Assembly (NCBI GenBank): GCA_025358885.1
Contig: JANYHW010000132.1
Span: 1-64,000, forward strand
Direction: 5' to 3'
Source: Cytophagales bacterium
Lineage (GTDB): Bacteria; Bacteroidota; Bacteroidia; Cytophagales; Cyclobacteriaceae
DNA length: 64,000 nt
The notes beneath the pieces were generated by a model. That model did no database searches, was not told where the DNA came from, and saw nothing but the letters and a program-made list of their open reading frames with translations. The position numbers and the translations under genes are program-made. Each line of letters starts with the position of its first letter. The first letter of the stretch is position 1. Shown here in pieces: positions 37,419 through 46,193 of this stretch.

Positions 37419-38618
37419 CTAATTCACATACAACACAAGCCCCTTCAAATATTCGCCTTCCGGATGATAGGCGGAAACGGGATGGTCTGACGGCTGCGAC
37501 AAATGATGAAGCACCTGGATCTCGCGTCCGGCCTGAATGGCAGAAGACACCACCGTATCATAAAACAATTGGCGATCTACGACCTGCGAACATGAAAAAG
37601 TAAAAATGATTCCATTGGGTTTGATCACACGCATGGCTTCGGCATTCAATCGTTGATAACCTTTCATGGCCTGGTGACGTGCGTCCTTATGTTTGGCGAA
37701 GGCCGGAGGATCAAGAATGATCACATCATAAGGCTGCTCCACACCTTTTTGCTGATCAGGCATTTCTTTCAGAAAATCGAAAGTATCGACGACAAGGCAA
37801 GGGTGATTGCCTGCATCGAATCCGTTCAGTTCAATATTTTTCCTGGTAAGCGCAATGGCCTTCTCGGAGGAATCAATGGAACAGACAAGGTCTGCACCTG
37901 CGTTAAGTGCATACACTGAAAAACCTCCCGTGTAACAAAAAGTGTTCAGGACCTTTGCCCCTTTCGACATGGCGCTTACAAGTTGCCGATTTTCCCTCTG
38001 GTCTAGAAAAAATCCTGTCTTCTGTCCTTCCTCCCAATCCACATAAAATTTGTTTCCATGCTCCAGAATCAGGTGGGGCAGAACACTCATCCCAAGCAGA
38101 TATTCTGCCTCCGTTTTGCCGGAAAGCGTATGTTGTCCCTTATAATAAATGGACTGAATCTGATCAGCAAGCACCGCGCCGACTGCTTCGGCGATCAGGT
38201 GTCGGTCAGCATGTATTCCCGGGCTGTGAGCCTGCATCACCGCCACACCATTGTATATATCCAGAATTAATCCAGAAATGCCATCCCCCTCACCATGAAC
38301 CAGCCTGTAGCAATTCGTAAATTCATTGACGACCCGCGTCACAACCCGCTGTTTAAAGGCCTTTTCAATTTTTTCCCTATAGATTTCAGGACCCGGGGCC
38401 AGGTGTGCAAAGGTGAGGAGTCGAACAGTAATGGTGCCTTTCTGGTAGTGTCCGAACCCCAGTGTGTTTCCGGAAGCATCTGCAACCTCCACCCAGTTAC
38501 CATTCGTGGGATTTCCTTCAACCTCCTGAATGGCTCCAGAAAAAATCCAGGGGTGAAATCGCCGTGCTGACGCTTCTCGACCTTTTTTCAACAGGACCTT
38601 CCCTTGAATCTTAATCAT
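37419..38618 (-). CDS. RlmI-type class I SAM-dependent 23S rRNA methyltransferase
   Basis: A 399-residue protein with an N-terminal PUA domain (residues 1-75, ARRFHPWIFSGAI) followed by an insert. The Rossmann methyltransferase domain has VLNTFCYTGGFSVYALNAGA (motif I), SIDSSEKA, and DVIILDPPAFAKHK (the catalytic DPP). This is the RlmI/RlmK-N-like family that makes m5C in 23S rRNA. The exact target base is not provable here. It stands alone on the minus strand, with about 116 bases to the divergent MORN gene. Confidence 0.9.
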   Translation of the reverse strand: MIKIQGKVLLKKGREASARRFHPWIFSGAIQEVEGNPTNGNWVEVADASGNTLGFGHYQKGTITVRLLTFAHLAPGPEIYREKIEKAFKQRVVTRVVNEFTNCYRLVHGEGDGISGLILDIYNGVAVMQAHSPGIHADRHLIAEAVGAVLADQIQSIYYKGQHTLSGKTEAEYLLGMSVLPHLILEHGNKFYVDWEEGQKTGFFLDQRENRQLVSAMSKGAKVLNTFCYTGGFSVYALNAGADLVCSIDSSEKAIALTRKNIELNGFDAGNHPCLVVDTFDFLKEMPDQQKGVEQPYDVIILDPPAFAKHKDARHQAMKGYQRLNAEAMRVIKPNGIIFTFSCSQVVDRQLFYDTVVSSAIQAGREIQVLHHLSQPSDHPVSAYHPEGEYLKGLVLYVN

Positions 38619-38686
38619 CTTATTTAAATTAACGCGTTATTTCCACAATATATGTCTTTAGGCCCAACCCTTGAGTCCTTTAGTAG

Positions 38687-38715
38687 TTGACGATATACCG
38701 TATGGCGTTTATAAA
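38687..38715 (+). promoter_or_regulatory. Possible sigma70-like promoter (TTGACG-17-TATAAA)
   Basis: TTGACG (38687-38692) and TATAAA (38710-38715) with 17 bases between look like an E. coli-type promoter, which is not the usual Bacteroidota form. The MORN lipoprotein starts 20 bases later. This could be chance in an A+T-rich stretch. Confidence 0.3.
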
Positions 38716-38734
38716 CCAATAATAGATTATAGTT

Positions 38735-39307
38735 ATGAATAGAGTTCAAGTGTTTTGTTTATCCGTCTTGTTATATGGATGTGGGAAGGAACCGAATACC
38801 GGAGCGGGTGATGTTGCCACCGCACCCGTTGGCATTCAGGAAGAGTTTCCGGATACACCCGGGCTGGTGAAGACGATAATTCGCGATCAAACCGATAGGA
38901 TTGCCACCACTGGATTTTACCTCAATGGAAAAAAAGAGTCCTCATGGGTAGACTACTATTCCAACTCCGGAATGACCAGGATGGTGACCAGCTACGTTCA
39001 AGATAAGAAGGAAGGAATGTGCCTGGAATTCAGCACGAGCAACCAACTTGTCAGGCGATACTTCTATCACAACGATCAATTACACGGCGAGTACAAGGAG
39101 TACAATGCATCCATGCTTAAAGAGGAACGTTTTTACGACAAGGGGAAACAAGAAGGCATCACAAAGATATATTATGATGGCGGAGGCATATTGGAAGAGA
39201 GCTACTACAAAAATGGGGTGCGTGAAGGTTCTGCTAAGTGGTTCGACAAGGCTGGCAATGTGACTATTGATTATGAATACAAGAACGGCCAATTGGTAAA
39301 GAAATAA
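38735..39307 (+). CDS. MORN/YwqK-repeat lipoprotein
   Basis: A 190-residue protein with a lipobox ending at Cys16 (VLLYGC). Repeats follow, such as GFYLNGKKESSWVDYYSN, HNDQLHGEYKEYNA, DKGKQEGITKIYYD and KNGVREGSAKWFD, typical of MORN/YwqK-type proteins. It resembles the exported MORN-like gene at 15 kb in type but is shorter and lipid-anchored. Databases often label this family an antitoxin, but nothing supports that here. It precedes the DegP-like gene by 166 bases on the same strand. Confidence 0.75.
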   Translation: MNRVQVFCLSVLLYGCGKEPNTGAGDVATAPVGIQEEFPDTPGLVKTIIRDQTDRIATTGFYLNGKKESSWVDYYSNSGMTRMVTSYVQDKKEGMCLEFSTSNQLVRRYFYHNDQLHGEYKEYNASMLKEERFYDKGKQEGITKIYYDGGGILEESYYKNGVREGSAKWFDKAGNVTIDYEYKNGQLVKK

Positions 39308-39420
39308 GGCTTTTCAGCGCATAACGAACCAAAATCCCGGATTTTCCGTATCTAGTCTACCTGCAAAATTGTCATGGAGGGCGTTGATAAAGTGGCGTTC
39401 AAACTCCACACGGGCTGACT

Positions 39421-39436
39421 TGGCACAATTTTTCAG
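39421..39436 (+). promoter_or_regulatory. Possible weak sigma54-like site upstream of the DegP-like gene
   Basis: TGGCAC, five bases, then TTCAG (39432-39436) resembles the -24/-12 pattern TGGCAC-N5-TTGCA, but the conserved G of the -12 element is missing. It lies about 40 bases before the ATG. Weak evidence only. Confidence 0.2.
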
Positions 39437-39473
39437 GTGAAGAATTACAGCAATTCAACAACCAAACAACAGA

Positions 39474-40985
39474 ATGATTATGAAGCGTTTTGGATCACTC
39501 TTACTGGCTGCCGTGCTGGGCAGTGCAATTACCATAATGACCACTCAGTGGTTCAGCAATAAAAACGAAGGAGTAAAGATTGAGCATATTACAAGTATCC
39601 CGTCCTCACAGGTTGCCTATACGGTGAATGAACATGGAGACGCGGTTCCATTGGATTTTACCACTACGGCCGAAAAAGTAACGAAGGCGGTTGTACATAT
39701 CCGATCGACCTCAGAAGGTAAAGCCACCAATCGTCAACGCACTCCGGATCCTACCGATCCGTTCCAGTACTTCTTTGGTCCGGGAGGTCCTCAGCGTGGG
39801 CCCAGCCAAAGCAGCGGAAGCGGGGTAATCATAAATACCGATGGATACATCGTTACCAACAATCATGTCGTTGACGGAGCAGACATTGTAGATGTTACCT
39901 TATCCGATAACCGGACATTCAAAGCAGAAGTTGTCGGGACAGATCCCGATACTGACCTTGCAGTGATCAGGATTAATGAAAAAGCATTGCCCTATCTCTC
40001 CTTTGTGAATTCAGACGAAGCCAAAGTGGGTGAATGGGTATTGGCCGTTGGCAATCCCTTTAACCTCAATTCCACAGTTACAGCAGGAATCATCAGTGCA
40101 AAGGGGAGGAGCATAGACATCATAAGGAGCAGCAATCCTGAAGACCCTCAAACCCGCACGGCTATTGAATCTTTCATTCAGACGGATGCTGCCATTAACC
40201 CGGGAAACAGCGGGGGCGCATTGGTGAATCTCCAGGGAGGTCTTGTTGGCATAAATACAGCCATTGCCAGCCCGACGGGGTCATATTCAGGTTATGGATT
40301 TGCGGTTCCGTCCAATATTGTAAGCAAAATTGTAGAGGATCTGCTGGCCTACGGCGCTGTTCAGCGCGGTTGGCTGGGCATACAAGTTGCAAGTGTTAAC
40401 GGTGACCTTGCTAAAGCGGAAGGTCTTGCTTTGAATGAGGGGGCATTTGTAAGTGGCTTTGGCGACATGGAAGACAGGAGTGCGGCAAAAGAGGCCGGTA
40501 TTCAAAAAGGCGATGTAATTGTGAAACTCGATGCTGCGACCATCAAATCCAGTTCAGCGTTGATTGAGTACATCGGACGCAAGCGTCCCGGTGACAAGGT
40601 AAACGTACTCGTGAACCGGAAAGGCAATGAAAAATCATTTTTGGTTACCTTGAAGAATCGGGAAGGTAAATTCGGGAAGGTAAAACGTGAAGAGAAAGAT
40701 GTTGTCTCCAGCCTGGGCATGGAGCTGGAAGATGTAGATGCCAAATTGCTCAAGCGTCTCGACCTTGGCTACGGCGTAAAAGTTAAAGAGCTGGGTCCAG
40801 GTAAGGTTGAGCGATTCACCGAAATGCGAGATGGATTTATAATCACGAACGTCGATGATAAGCCGGTAAAATCCGTTAAAGAGATCAATGACATTATCAA
40901 AGGTAAAAAGGCAGGTGACCTTATCACCTTCTCCGGGGTATATGAAGATTTCCCAAGAGAGTATAATTATGCTATCCGTATGTAA
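39474..40985 (+). CDS. Do-family periplasmic serine protease/chaperone (DegP/HtrA-like)
   Basis: A 503-residue protein with an N-terminal signal anchor (RFGSLLLAAVLGSAITIM). The trypsin-like domain has His131 (TNNHVVDG), Asp161 (DPDTDLAVI) and Ser246 (INPGNSGGAL). Two PDZ domains follow at about 295-385 and 405-500. A long low-complexity stretch (QRTPDPTDPFQYFFGPGGPQ) before the catalytic domain resembles the LA loop. It would degrade or refold damaged proteins in the periplasm. ATG 39474 and ATG 39480 are both possible starts, differing by two residues. Confidence 0.93.
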   Translation: MIMKRFGSLLLAAVLGSAITIMTTQWFSNKNEGVKIEHITSIPSSQVAYTVNEHGDAVPLDFTTTAEKVTKAVVHIRSTSEGKATNRQRTPDPTDPFQYFFGPGGPQRGPSQSSGSGVIINTDGYIVTNNHVVDGADIVDVTLSDNRTFKAEVVGTDPDTDLAVIRINEKALPYLSFVNSDEAKVGEWVLAVGNPFNLNSTVTAGIISAKGRSIDIIRSSNPEDPQTRTAIESFIQTDAAINPGNSGGALVNLQGGLVGINTAIASPTGSYSGYGFAVPSNIVSKIVEDLLAYGAVQRGWLGIQVASVNGDLAKAEGLALNEGAFVSGFGDMEDRSAAKEAGIQKGDVIVKLDAATIKSSSALIEYIGRKRPGDKVNVLVNRKGNEKSFLVTLKNREGKFGKVKREEKDVVSSLGMELEDVDAKLLKRLDLGYGVKVKELGPGKVERFTEMRDGFIITNVDDKPVKSVKEINDIIKGKKAGDLITFSGVYEDFPREYNYAIRM

Positions 40986-41000
40986 ACTAAATGAGCAGCA

Positions 41001-41174
41001 ATGAGCAGATTGTTTAAAAAAGGCGAGCGAGTCCGCAGCAAGATTGATGGGAAGGTGATGGAAGTGCTCAAGTACTTCAAAAAGAACCTGGTAGAAGTGA
41101 AGTGGTTCGACCTCAACTCCAAAGAGGTGCATACCAACAAGGTGAAGGAAGACAAGCTCTCGAAAGCAGCTTAA
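41001..41174 (+). CDS. 57-residue YodC-like (DUF2158) protein
   Basis: An ATG at 41001 opens 57 codons to TAA at 41172-41174. The product MSRLFKKGERVRSKIDGK continues to VEVKWFDLNSKEVHTNKVKEDKL. The pattern (a G-x-x-V-x-x-K start, central V-x-x-K-W-F, C-terminal L) resembles the small SH3-like YodC/DUF2158 family. It lies 15 bases after the DegP-like gene stop, so it is probably co-transcribed. Function unknown. It is too short for usual gene callers' cut-offs but clearly coding in codon use. Confidence 0.65.
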   Translation: MSRLFKKGERVRSKIDGKVMEVLKYFKKNLVEVKWFDLNSKEVHTNKVKEDKLSKAA

Positions 41175-41286
41175 TTCCCCAAAGAATCTCCTGGCAGGGC
41201 TGTAGCCTGCGGTAATCTCCGCAAAGAATAACCTTGATGTTCAGGTAAGGGTTATTGAGTCTATCCACATAGACTTAAGTGCAATA

Positions 41287-41318
41287 TTGAGTTCGCTGAA
41301 AACAAACCACTAACTTTA
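41287..41318 (+). promoter_or_regulatory. Possible promoter for ispH
   Basis: TTG (41287-41289) and TAACTTTA (41311-41318) with a 21-base spacer fit the Bacteroidota pattern except for the last base (A instead of G). Transcription would begin near 41325, before the ATC that may start ispH. Confidence 0.4.
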
Positions 41319-41341
41319 CGATTAGTCCTTAAACCCGTTTT

Positions 41342-42565
41342 ATCAAAAAATTCGAAATCCCGGCATACTACCGATCAGGCATCACCGGCCGGATCAAAGA
41401 ACACCGAAGGGTTAAAGATCTAAGAAAGCAGGACTTCTCTCCTACGCTACTGGATTTTGGTCCTGTGCGGTTTATTCTCGCCCGTCATTTCGGCTTTTGC
41501 TATGGCGTGGAGAACGCGATCGAAATCAGTTACCGGGCATTGGAAGAGAATCCAAACAAGAAGGTGTATTTACTAAGCCAGATGATCCACAATCAGGAAG
41601 TCAATGCCGATTTACTGGAGCGCGGTATGAAATTCGTCATGGACACCGATGGCTCACCATTCATCCCATGGGAGAAGATAACCGGGGACGATGTGGTAAT
41701 CATTCCAGCATTTGGGACTACCCGTGAAATAGAGAAGTTGCTTCAAGACAAAGGGGTTGCTGTAGAGCGTTATAACACCACCTGCCCTTTCGTAGAAAAA
41801 GTCTGGAACCGCGCTGAAAAGTTAGGCCAGGATAAGCATACCATTATCATCCACGGAAAACCCAACCACGAGGAAACGCGAGCGACTTTTTCCCACAGCG
41901 CAATCAATGGACCTTCGATAATTGTGCAGGATATGGAGGATGCCATTCAACTCGGCAGATTCATTCTTGAAAGTAAATCCAGATCTGACTTCTTTGCGGA
42001 GTTCAATGGAAAATATTCAACTGGGTTTGATCCCGACCGCGACCTGAAGAAAATCGGTGTCGTCAACCAGACTACTATGCTGGCTTCGGAAACGCAAGCC
42101 ATTGCCGATTACTTTCGAAATCTGATGATTGGAAAATATGGTGAAGCAACCATAAGCGATCATTTCGCTGACACGCGGGATACCCTTTGCTATGCGACCA
42201 ATGACAATCAGGATGCCACCTACGAACTTTTGAAGACCTCCGCAGACCTTGCCGTTGTTGTGGGTGGGTACAACAGCTCCAACACCTCTCACATTGTTGA
42301 GCTCTGTGAAAGAAATTTTCCAACGTATTTCATTAATTCTGAAACGGAGATCCAATCACGTGAAGAGATTCGTCATTTCAACTATCATACGAAAGAAAAT
42401 AAAGTCACACGCGAATTCATGCCTGAAAAAAACCCTGTGACCCTAATCCTTACCAGTGGGGCTTCATGTCCGGATACCCTGGTGGACCGGGTGATGCTGA
42501 AACTGGCGGGATATTTTGAAGGAACGCGAGAGGTGGATGAGGTGTTGAGAGACGTTGAGAGGTGA
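41342..42565 (+). CDS. ispH: 4-hydroxy-3-methylbut-2-enyl diphosphate reductase IspH, probably with a non-AUG start
   Basis: The last step of the MEP isoprenoid pathway, a 4Fe-4S enzyme. With the start at GTG 41465, Cys12 (GFCYGVENA), Cys107 (TCPFVEKV) and Cys242 (TLCYATND) are the cluster ligands. The 41 codons upstream of that GTG are open in frame and read as protein (KKFEIPAYYRSGITGRIKEH, then a tract ending LLDFGPV). I recall that larger IspH enzymes of plant/cyanobacterial type carry such an N-terminal extension. No ATG, GTG or TTG exists between the in-frame TAA (41330) and the GTG. The only match to the expected position is ATC at 41342. Using it gives 407 residues. If ATC is not used, the protein starts at 41465. 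Confidence 0.88.
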   Translation: MKKFEIPAYYRSGITGRIKEHRRVKDLRKQDFSPTLLDFGPVRFILARHFGFCYGVENAIEISYRALEENPNKKVYLLSQMIHNQEVNADLLERGMKFVMDTDGSPFIPWEKITGDDVVIIPAFGTTREIEKLLQDKGVAVERYNTTCPFVEKVWNRAEKLGQDKHTIIIHGKPNHEETRATFSHSAINGPSIIVQDMEDAIQLGRFILESKSRSDFFAEFNGKYSTGFDPDRDLKKIGVVNQTTMLASETQAIADYFRNLMIGKYGEATISDHFADTRDTLCYATNDNQDATYELLKTSADLAVVVGGYNSSNTSHIVELCERNFPTYFINSETEIQSREEIRHFNYHTKENKVTREFMPEKNPVTLILTSGASCPDTLVDRVMLKLAGYFEGTREVDEVLRDVER

Positions 42566-42610
42566 GAAAAGTACCTTTAGCCAGTGCCTTTTATATTTTT
42601 GGTAGCAATT

Positions 42611-43030
42611 TCAAGATGGATGCTGTTTCCTGAGGCTCTTCATGCATGCTACGATCAGTTTCTTCAACACCTCAAGGTCAATATCTTCCAGTTTTTTGAC
42701 ATACACGCAAGCCGTTGATCCCTTGTGCTTGCCAAGTTTCTTTAACAATTCTTCCTTTTTTGGAAAAGGGCCGGTCAGGTAGATTACAAGGGAAGTACTT
42801 CGGGGAGAAAAACAGGCTATCGGCATGTCTCCCTCGTGTCCGCTCTCGTACTTGTAGTGATAGCTGCCAAAGCCGATGATGCTGGGACCCCACATAGTGG
42901 GCTCGAGCCCTGTAAGACTCTTGTAGATTTCAATCAATTGGTGCGCATCGTCTCGCTTCCTTTCATCAGCGATGGCTCCGATGAAACTGGCGACGGTTTT
43001 AGTAGTAGGAGCGGTCTTGTTTTTGGCCAT
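42611..43030 (-). CDS. DUF1801 domain protein
   Basis: A 139-residue protein of the DUF1801 family: TVASFIGAIADERKRDDAHQL, PTMWGPSIIGFGSYHYKYESG and CFSPRSTSLVIYL are the conserved parts, taken in pieces. The fold is small alpha/beta and the function is unknown. It lies 40 bases upstream of the VOC gene's stop and reads toward ispH, so it is convergent with it. Confidence 0.88.
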   Translation of the reverse strand: MAKNKTAPTTKTVASFIGAIADERKRDDAHQLIEIYKSLTGLEPTMWGPSIIGFGSYHYKYESGHEGDMPIACFSPRSTSLVIYLTGPFPKKEELLKKLGKHKGSTACVYVKKLEDIDLEVLKKLIVACMKSLRKQHPS

Positions 43031-43070
43031 GACTATTTACTTTGTTTAAAGGTTCAGTTACTATAAGGTA

Positions 43071-43439
43071 TCATTCTGTAAGTGAAAGTGTATTCCCATC
43101 AGGATCTTTAAACCAGGCAACTTTGGAACCTCCCGGGGATTTCCAAATTCCCAACTTATCCTGGTCAAGGGAGGAGTATCTCTCACATACAATACCTTTC
43201 TTGCTTAGTGATTTTATAGTTGACACAATGTCAGCAACATTCCAACCCAGTATGGTAAATGAATGAGGTGTAAATTTCGGGACGATGGTTACCCGCAACA
43301 AAGTTCCGTTTGCATCAAACTCCAAAGCATAATTGTCCTCTGACAACAGCTTTAGTCCCAATATGTCTTTGTAAAATGATCTAGCCTCATCTGGTTTTAC
43401 AGTAGGAACAAAGGCTTTAAGTTTTTTGTGAGCAAGCAT
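43071..43439 (-). CDS. VOC (glyoxalase/bleomycin-resistance fold) protein
   Basis: About 122 residues from the ATG at 43439 (MLAHKKLKAFVPTVKPDEA). The open frame upstream adds 16 residues that do not fit the fold. One VOC beta-alpha-beta-beta-beta pair of modules is seen: ARSFYKDILGLKLLSEDNYALEF, and WFKDPDGNTLSLTE, the usual end of the domain with a metal-ligand Glu. Substrate cannot be guessed. It lies next to the DUF1801 gene on the same strand, a common pairing of small accessory genes. Confidence 0.8.
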   Translation of the reverse strand: MLAHKKLKAFVPTVKPDEARSFYKDILGLKLLSEDNYALEFDANGTLLRVTIVPKFTPHSFTILGWNVADIVSTIKSLSKKGIVCERYSSLDQDKLGIWKSPGGSKVAWFKDPDGNTLSLTE

Positions 43440-43736
43440 GATTAAATCATTCGTTCTCAAAGGTTCAGGCAACCGATCATCCTTCAATATAATGATTTCA
43501 AAAAGTCTTATGGATGACGATGCGATAGAATGGGTCGCCCCGATAGGACTTATCCATTCAATCGATTCCTATTTCTACCCATATTGCCTCATTACGTGAC
43601 TTTGGCAAGAACAAAGCCCCGCGGGGGACTGTATATTCCTGGGGCCATCTAAATGCAAATTGATCAATCACAAACTCCTTATAAAAAAATCCATCTATTC
43701 CTCCCATCCATTGAATACCCCATCCTACTTTGCAGG

Positions 43737-45803
43737 ATGTTTCGTTGGGTCACCTCTGCATTTGTATTGTTGTCTCTTTGCTCCATGGCCCAAGAGCCTG
43801 TTCCTGCCATCAAAGACACCACCCGCACCCTCAACGAAGTGGTGGTGCAGGCCTACGCCGCCGATCGTCCACAAGGGGTGGTGCCAGCAACCCTCGGAGT
43901 CATCAAGGAACATGAACTAAACCGCTTTGGTAATGTGTCGCTGCTGCCAGCCGTGAACATGGTGCCGGGGGTCAGGATGGAAGAACGCTCCCCGGGAAGC
44001 TACCGGTTTTCCATCCGCGGAAGTTCCTTGCGCTCGCCGTTTGGGGTCCGCAACGTAAAATTTTACTGGAACGGATTGCCTCTGACTGATGGAGGTGGCA
44101 ATACCTACCTCAACCTGCTTGACTTCAATGCGGTAGGCAGCATGGAAATTATCAAAGGACCCGGTGGAAGTTTGTATGGAGCGGGGACGGGTGGTGTTGT
44201 GTTACTGCAGTCACCAAAAATGGCTGCGTCGGACCTGAACTATTCAGTTCTCGGTGGAAGTTACGGTTTGCTTCGCGCACAAGGTGGCGGCACCATTATT
44301 CAATCTGAAAAATTTCAAATGGACCTTCGCATTGGCTATCAAAAGGCGGATGGATACCGCCAGCAAACCAATATGAATCGCCTGATGGGTGCACTGGATT
44401 GGCAAAATATCCTATCCCCAAAAAGCACATTGAAGGGTACGATATTTTCCACGCAGTTGTATTATCAAACACCTGGTGGGCTGACGCTGGCGCAGTACAA
44501 TGCTGATCCACAGCAAGCGCGACCCTCTACTCCTGCTGCACCTGGGGCTGTAGATCAGCAGGCCGCAGTAACCAACAAGACATCTTATGGAGGCTTAACT
44601 TTCGAGCACCTATGGAGTGATCATTGGGCCTCACACATTGGTATGTTTGGTTCAGTCACCAATTTCACCAACCCTACGATCCGCAATTATGAAATCCGCC
44701 TGGAAGAAAACTGGGGTGGTCGTGCGGACACTCAATATGAATTTGCAAAACAATCCTGGAGAGGCAAGCTCACCTTGGGTGCAGAATATCAACATTTCTT
44801 TTCGCCGGATGCTGTGTACGACAATAACCTTGGGGTGCAAGGGAATGTCCAGACCGATGACAGGCTCCGATCACAAATATTTCTTGGCTTTGCTCAGGCG
44901 GAGTTGGACCTACCAAAAGATTTCTATCTGACCATTGGAGCCAGCGGCAACTTTATTAAGTATGATTTCCTGCGGATATCCGTTACGCCAGAGATTAGTC
45001 AGCAAAGAAATTTTTCTCCTGTGTTGTCTCCCCGAGTGGCGTTGCTGAAGAAAATAGCTCCCGGGTTGTCTGCTTATGGCAGCATCAGTAGTGGATTCTC
45101 ACCGCCATCCCTGGCGGAGGTAAGGCCTTCCACAGGCGCATTCAACAACACACTGAATCCGGAAATGGGCACGAGCTATGAGGTCGGAGTCAAGGGAATG
45201 CTGTTCAACATCTTCCAGGTGAATTTCGCCCTATACGATTTTCAACTCAAGGAAACCATTGTTATCCAGCGCGATGCCAGCGGTGCAGATTATTTTGTTA
45301 ACGCAGGGGCAACTTCCCAAAAAGGAGCCGAGGTCATGGTGAATTGGTCCAGGGTTTATTCTTCCGGTAAGATTTCATCCCTGCGGGCATGGACCAGCTA
45401 TACCTACAACAAATATAGATTCAAAGATTACGTGAATGATGGCAAAGACTACTCCGGCAATGCACTCACCGGTGTGCCGCCTGCCACACTCGCGCTGGGT
45501 GCTGACATTGCTTTTCAAATGGGTCTTTATGCCAATCTCACCGCCTACTATAGTGACGGTCTTCCATTAAATGACGCCAACACGGACTATGCGATGGATT
45601 ATTTTCTTCTGGGGACCCGCCTTGGATACCGCCTGCATGGAAAAGTACCGGTTGATTTTTTTGTCGGCGTGGACAATGCCCTTGATATTAAGTACAGCCT
45701 CGGAAATGACTTGAATGCAACGGGAGGTCGTTACTACAATACGGCCCCCGGAAGGAACTTTTATGTAGGATTGACTGCCAAACTACCTTCTGCCCCGAGG
45801 TAA
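43737..45803 (+). CDS. TonB-dependent outer-membrane receptor
   Basis: A 688-residue receptor. The ATG at 43737 gives a signal peptide (MFRWVTSAFVLLSLCSMAQ). The 28 residues upstream in frame do not. A plug domain follows at about 30-145 (TLNEVVVQAYAADRP, RFSIRGSSLRSPFGVRNVKFYW, IIKGPGGSLYGAGTGGVVLLQS in parts). A 22-strand-type barrel begins near 160. It is FecA-like in type (no CarboxypepD N-terminal domain), which suggests siderophore or other iron ligands, but the ligand is not certain. It ends ten bases before the convergent membrane gene. Confidence 0.92.
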   Translation: MFRWVTSAFVLLSLCSMAQEPVPAIKDTTRTLNEVVVQAYAADRPQGVVPATLGVIKEHELNRFGNVSLLPAVNMVPGVRMEERSPGSYRFSIRGSSLRSPFGVRNVKFYWNGLPLTDGGGNTYLNLLDFNAVGSMEIIKGPGGSLYGAGTGGVVLLQSPKMAASDLNYSVLGGSYGLLRAQGGGTIIQSEKFQMDLRIGYQKADGYRQQTNMNRLMGALDWQNILSPKSTLKGTIFSTQLYYQTPGGLTLAQYNADPQQARPSTPAAPGAVDQQAAVTNKTSYGGLTFEHLWSDHWASHIGMFGSVTNFTNPTIRNYEIRLEENWGGRADTQYEFAKQSWRGKLTLGAEYQHFFSPDAVYDNNLGVQGNVQTDDRLRSQIFLGFAQAELDLPKDFYLTIGASGNFIKYDFLRISVTPEISQQRNFSPVLSPRVALLKKIAPGLSAYGSISSGFSPPSLAEVRPSTGAFNNTLNPEMGTSYEVGVKGMLFNIFQVNFALYDFQLKETIVIQRDASGADYFVNAGATSQKGAEVMVNWSRVYSSGKISSLRAWTSYTYNKYRFKDYVNDGKDYSGNALTGVPPATLALGADIAFQMGLYANLTAYYSDGLPLNDANTDYAMDYFLLGTRLGYRLHGKVPVDFFVGVDNALDIKYSLGNDLNATGGRYYNTAPGRNFYVGLTAKLPSAPR

Positions 45804-45812
45804 TCGCTTCCT

Positions 45813-46193
45813 TCAGAGTGATGCTTTATTGACAACCTTCCTGTCAATCCATTGCAGTCCGAGGATAAAGGCTGCGCCGAAAATCAACAGCCCCGAATAA
45901 CCCGAAATAAATTTCAGTGCACCAAAGTCCATTTTAAAACCGGTCATGCCTACGGCAATTCCACCCGCTATGACGAAGGACACTAACCCCGCGTAAAGCC
46001 AAAACATTTCCCGTGCAGAGGACTTTTCAGAACGCGCCTCCATTCGACGGAGCACACGGTCAGCAAAGCCGGAAGGCAATTCATATGCAGGTTGCCGTTT
46101 AAGAGCATTGAAGACCGTGCGATAGGCTTGTTCTTCCGAGCCGTTGCCCGCGAGTCCCTGCTCGATGTTATGTTGTATTTCTTCCTCGCTCAT
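45813..46193 (-). CDS. Small two-span membrane protein, possible anti-sigma partner
   Basis: A 126-residue protein with a cytoplasmic N-terminus of about 68 residues and two membrane spans (about 65-85, FWLYAGLVSFVIAGGIAVG, and 98-115, GYSGLLIFGAAFILGL). It overlaps the sigma gene by four bases (ATGA), the usual arrangement for an ECF sigma factor and its membrane anti-sigma. It lacks a zinc-finger (HCC) motif and a typical FecR domain, so it is not a canonical anti-sigma. Partner function is inferred from position only. Confidence 0.65.
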   Translation of the reverse strand: MSEEEIQHNIEQGLAGNGSEEQAYRTVFNALKRQPAYELPSGFADRVLRRMEARSEKSSAREMFWLYAGLVSFVIAGGIAVGMTGFKMDFGALKFISGYSGLLIFGAAFILGLQWIDRKVVNKASL

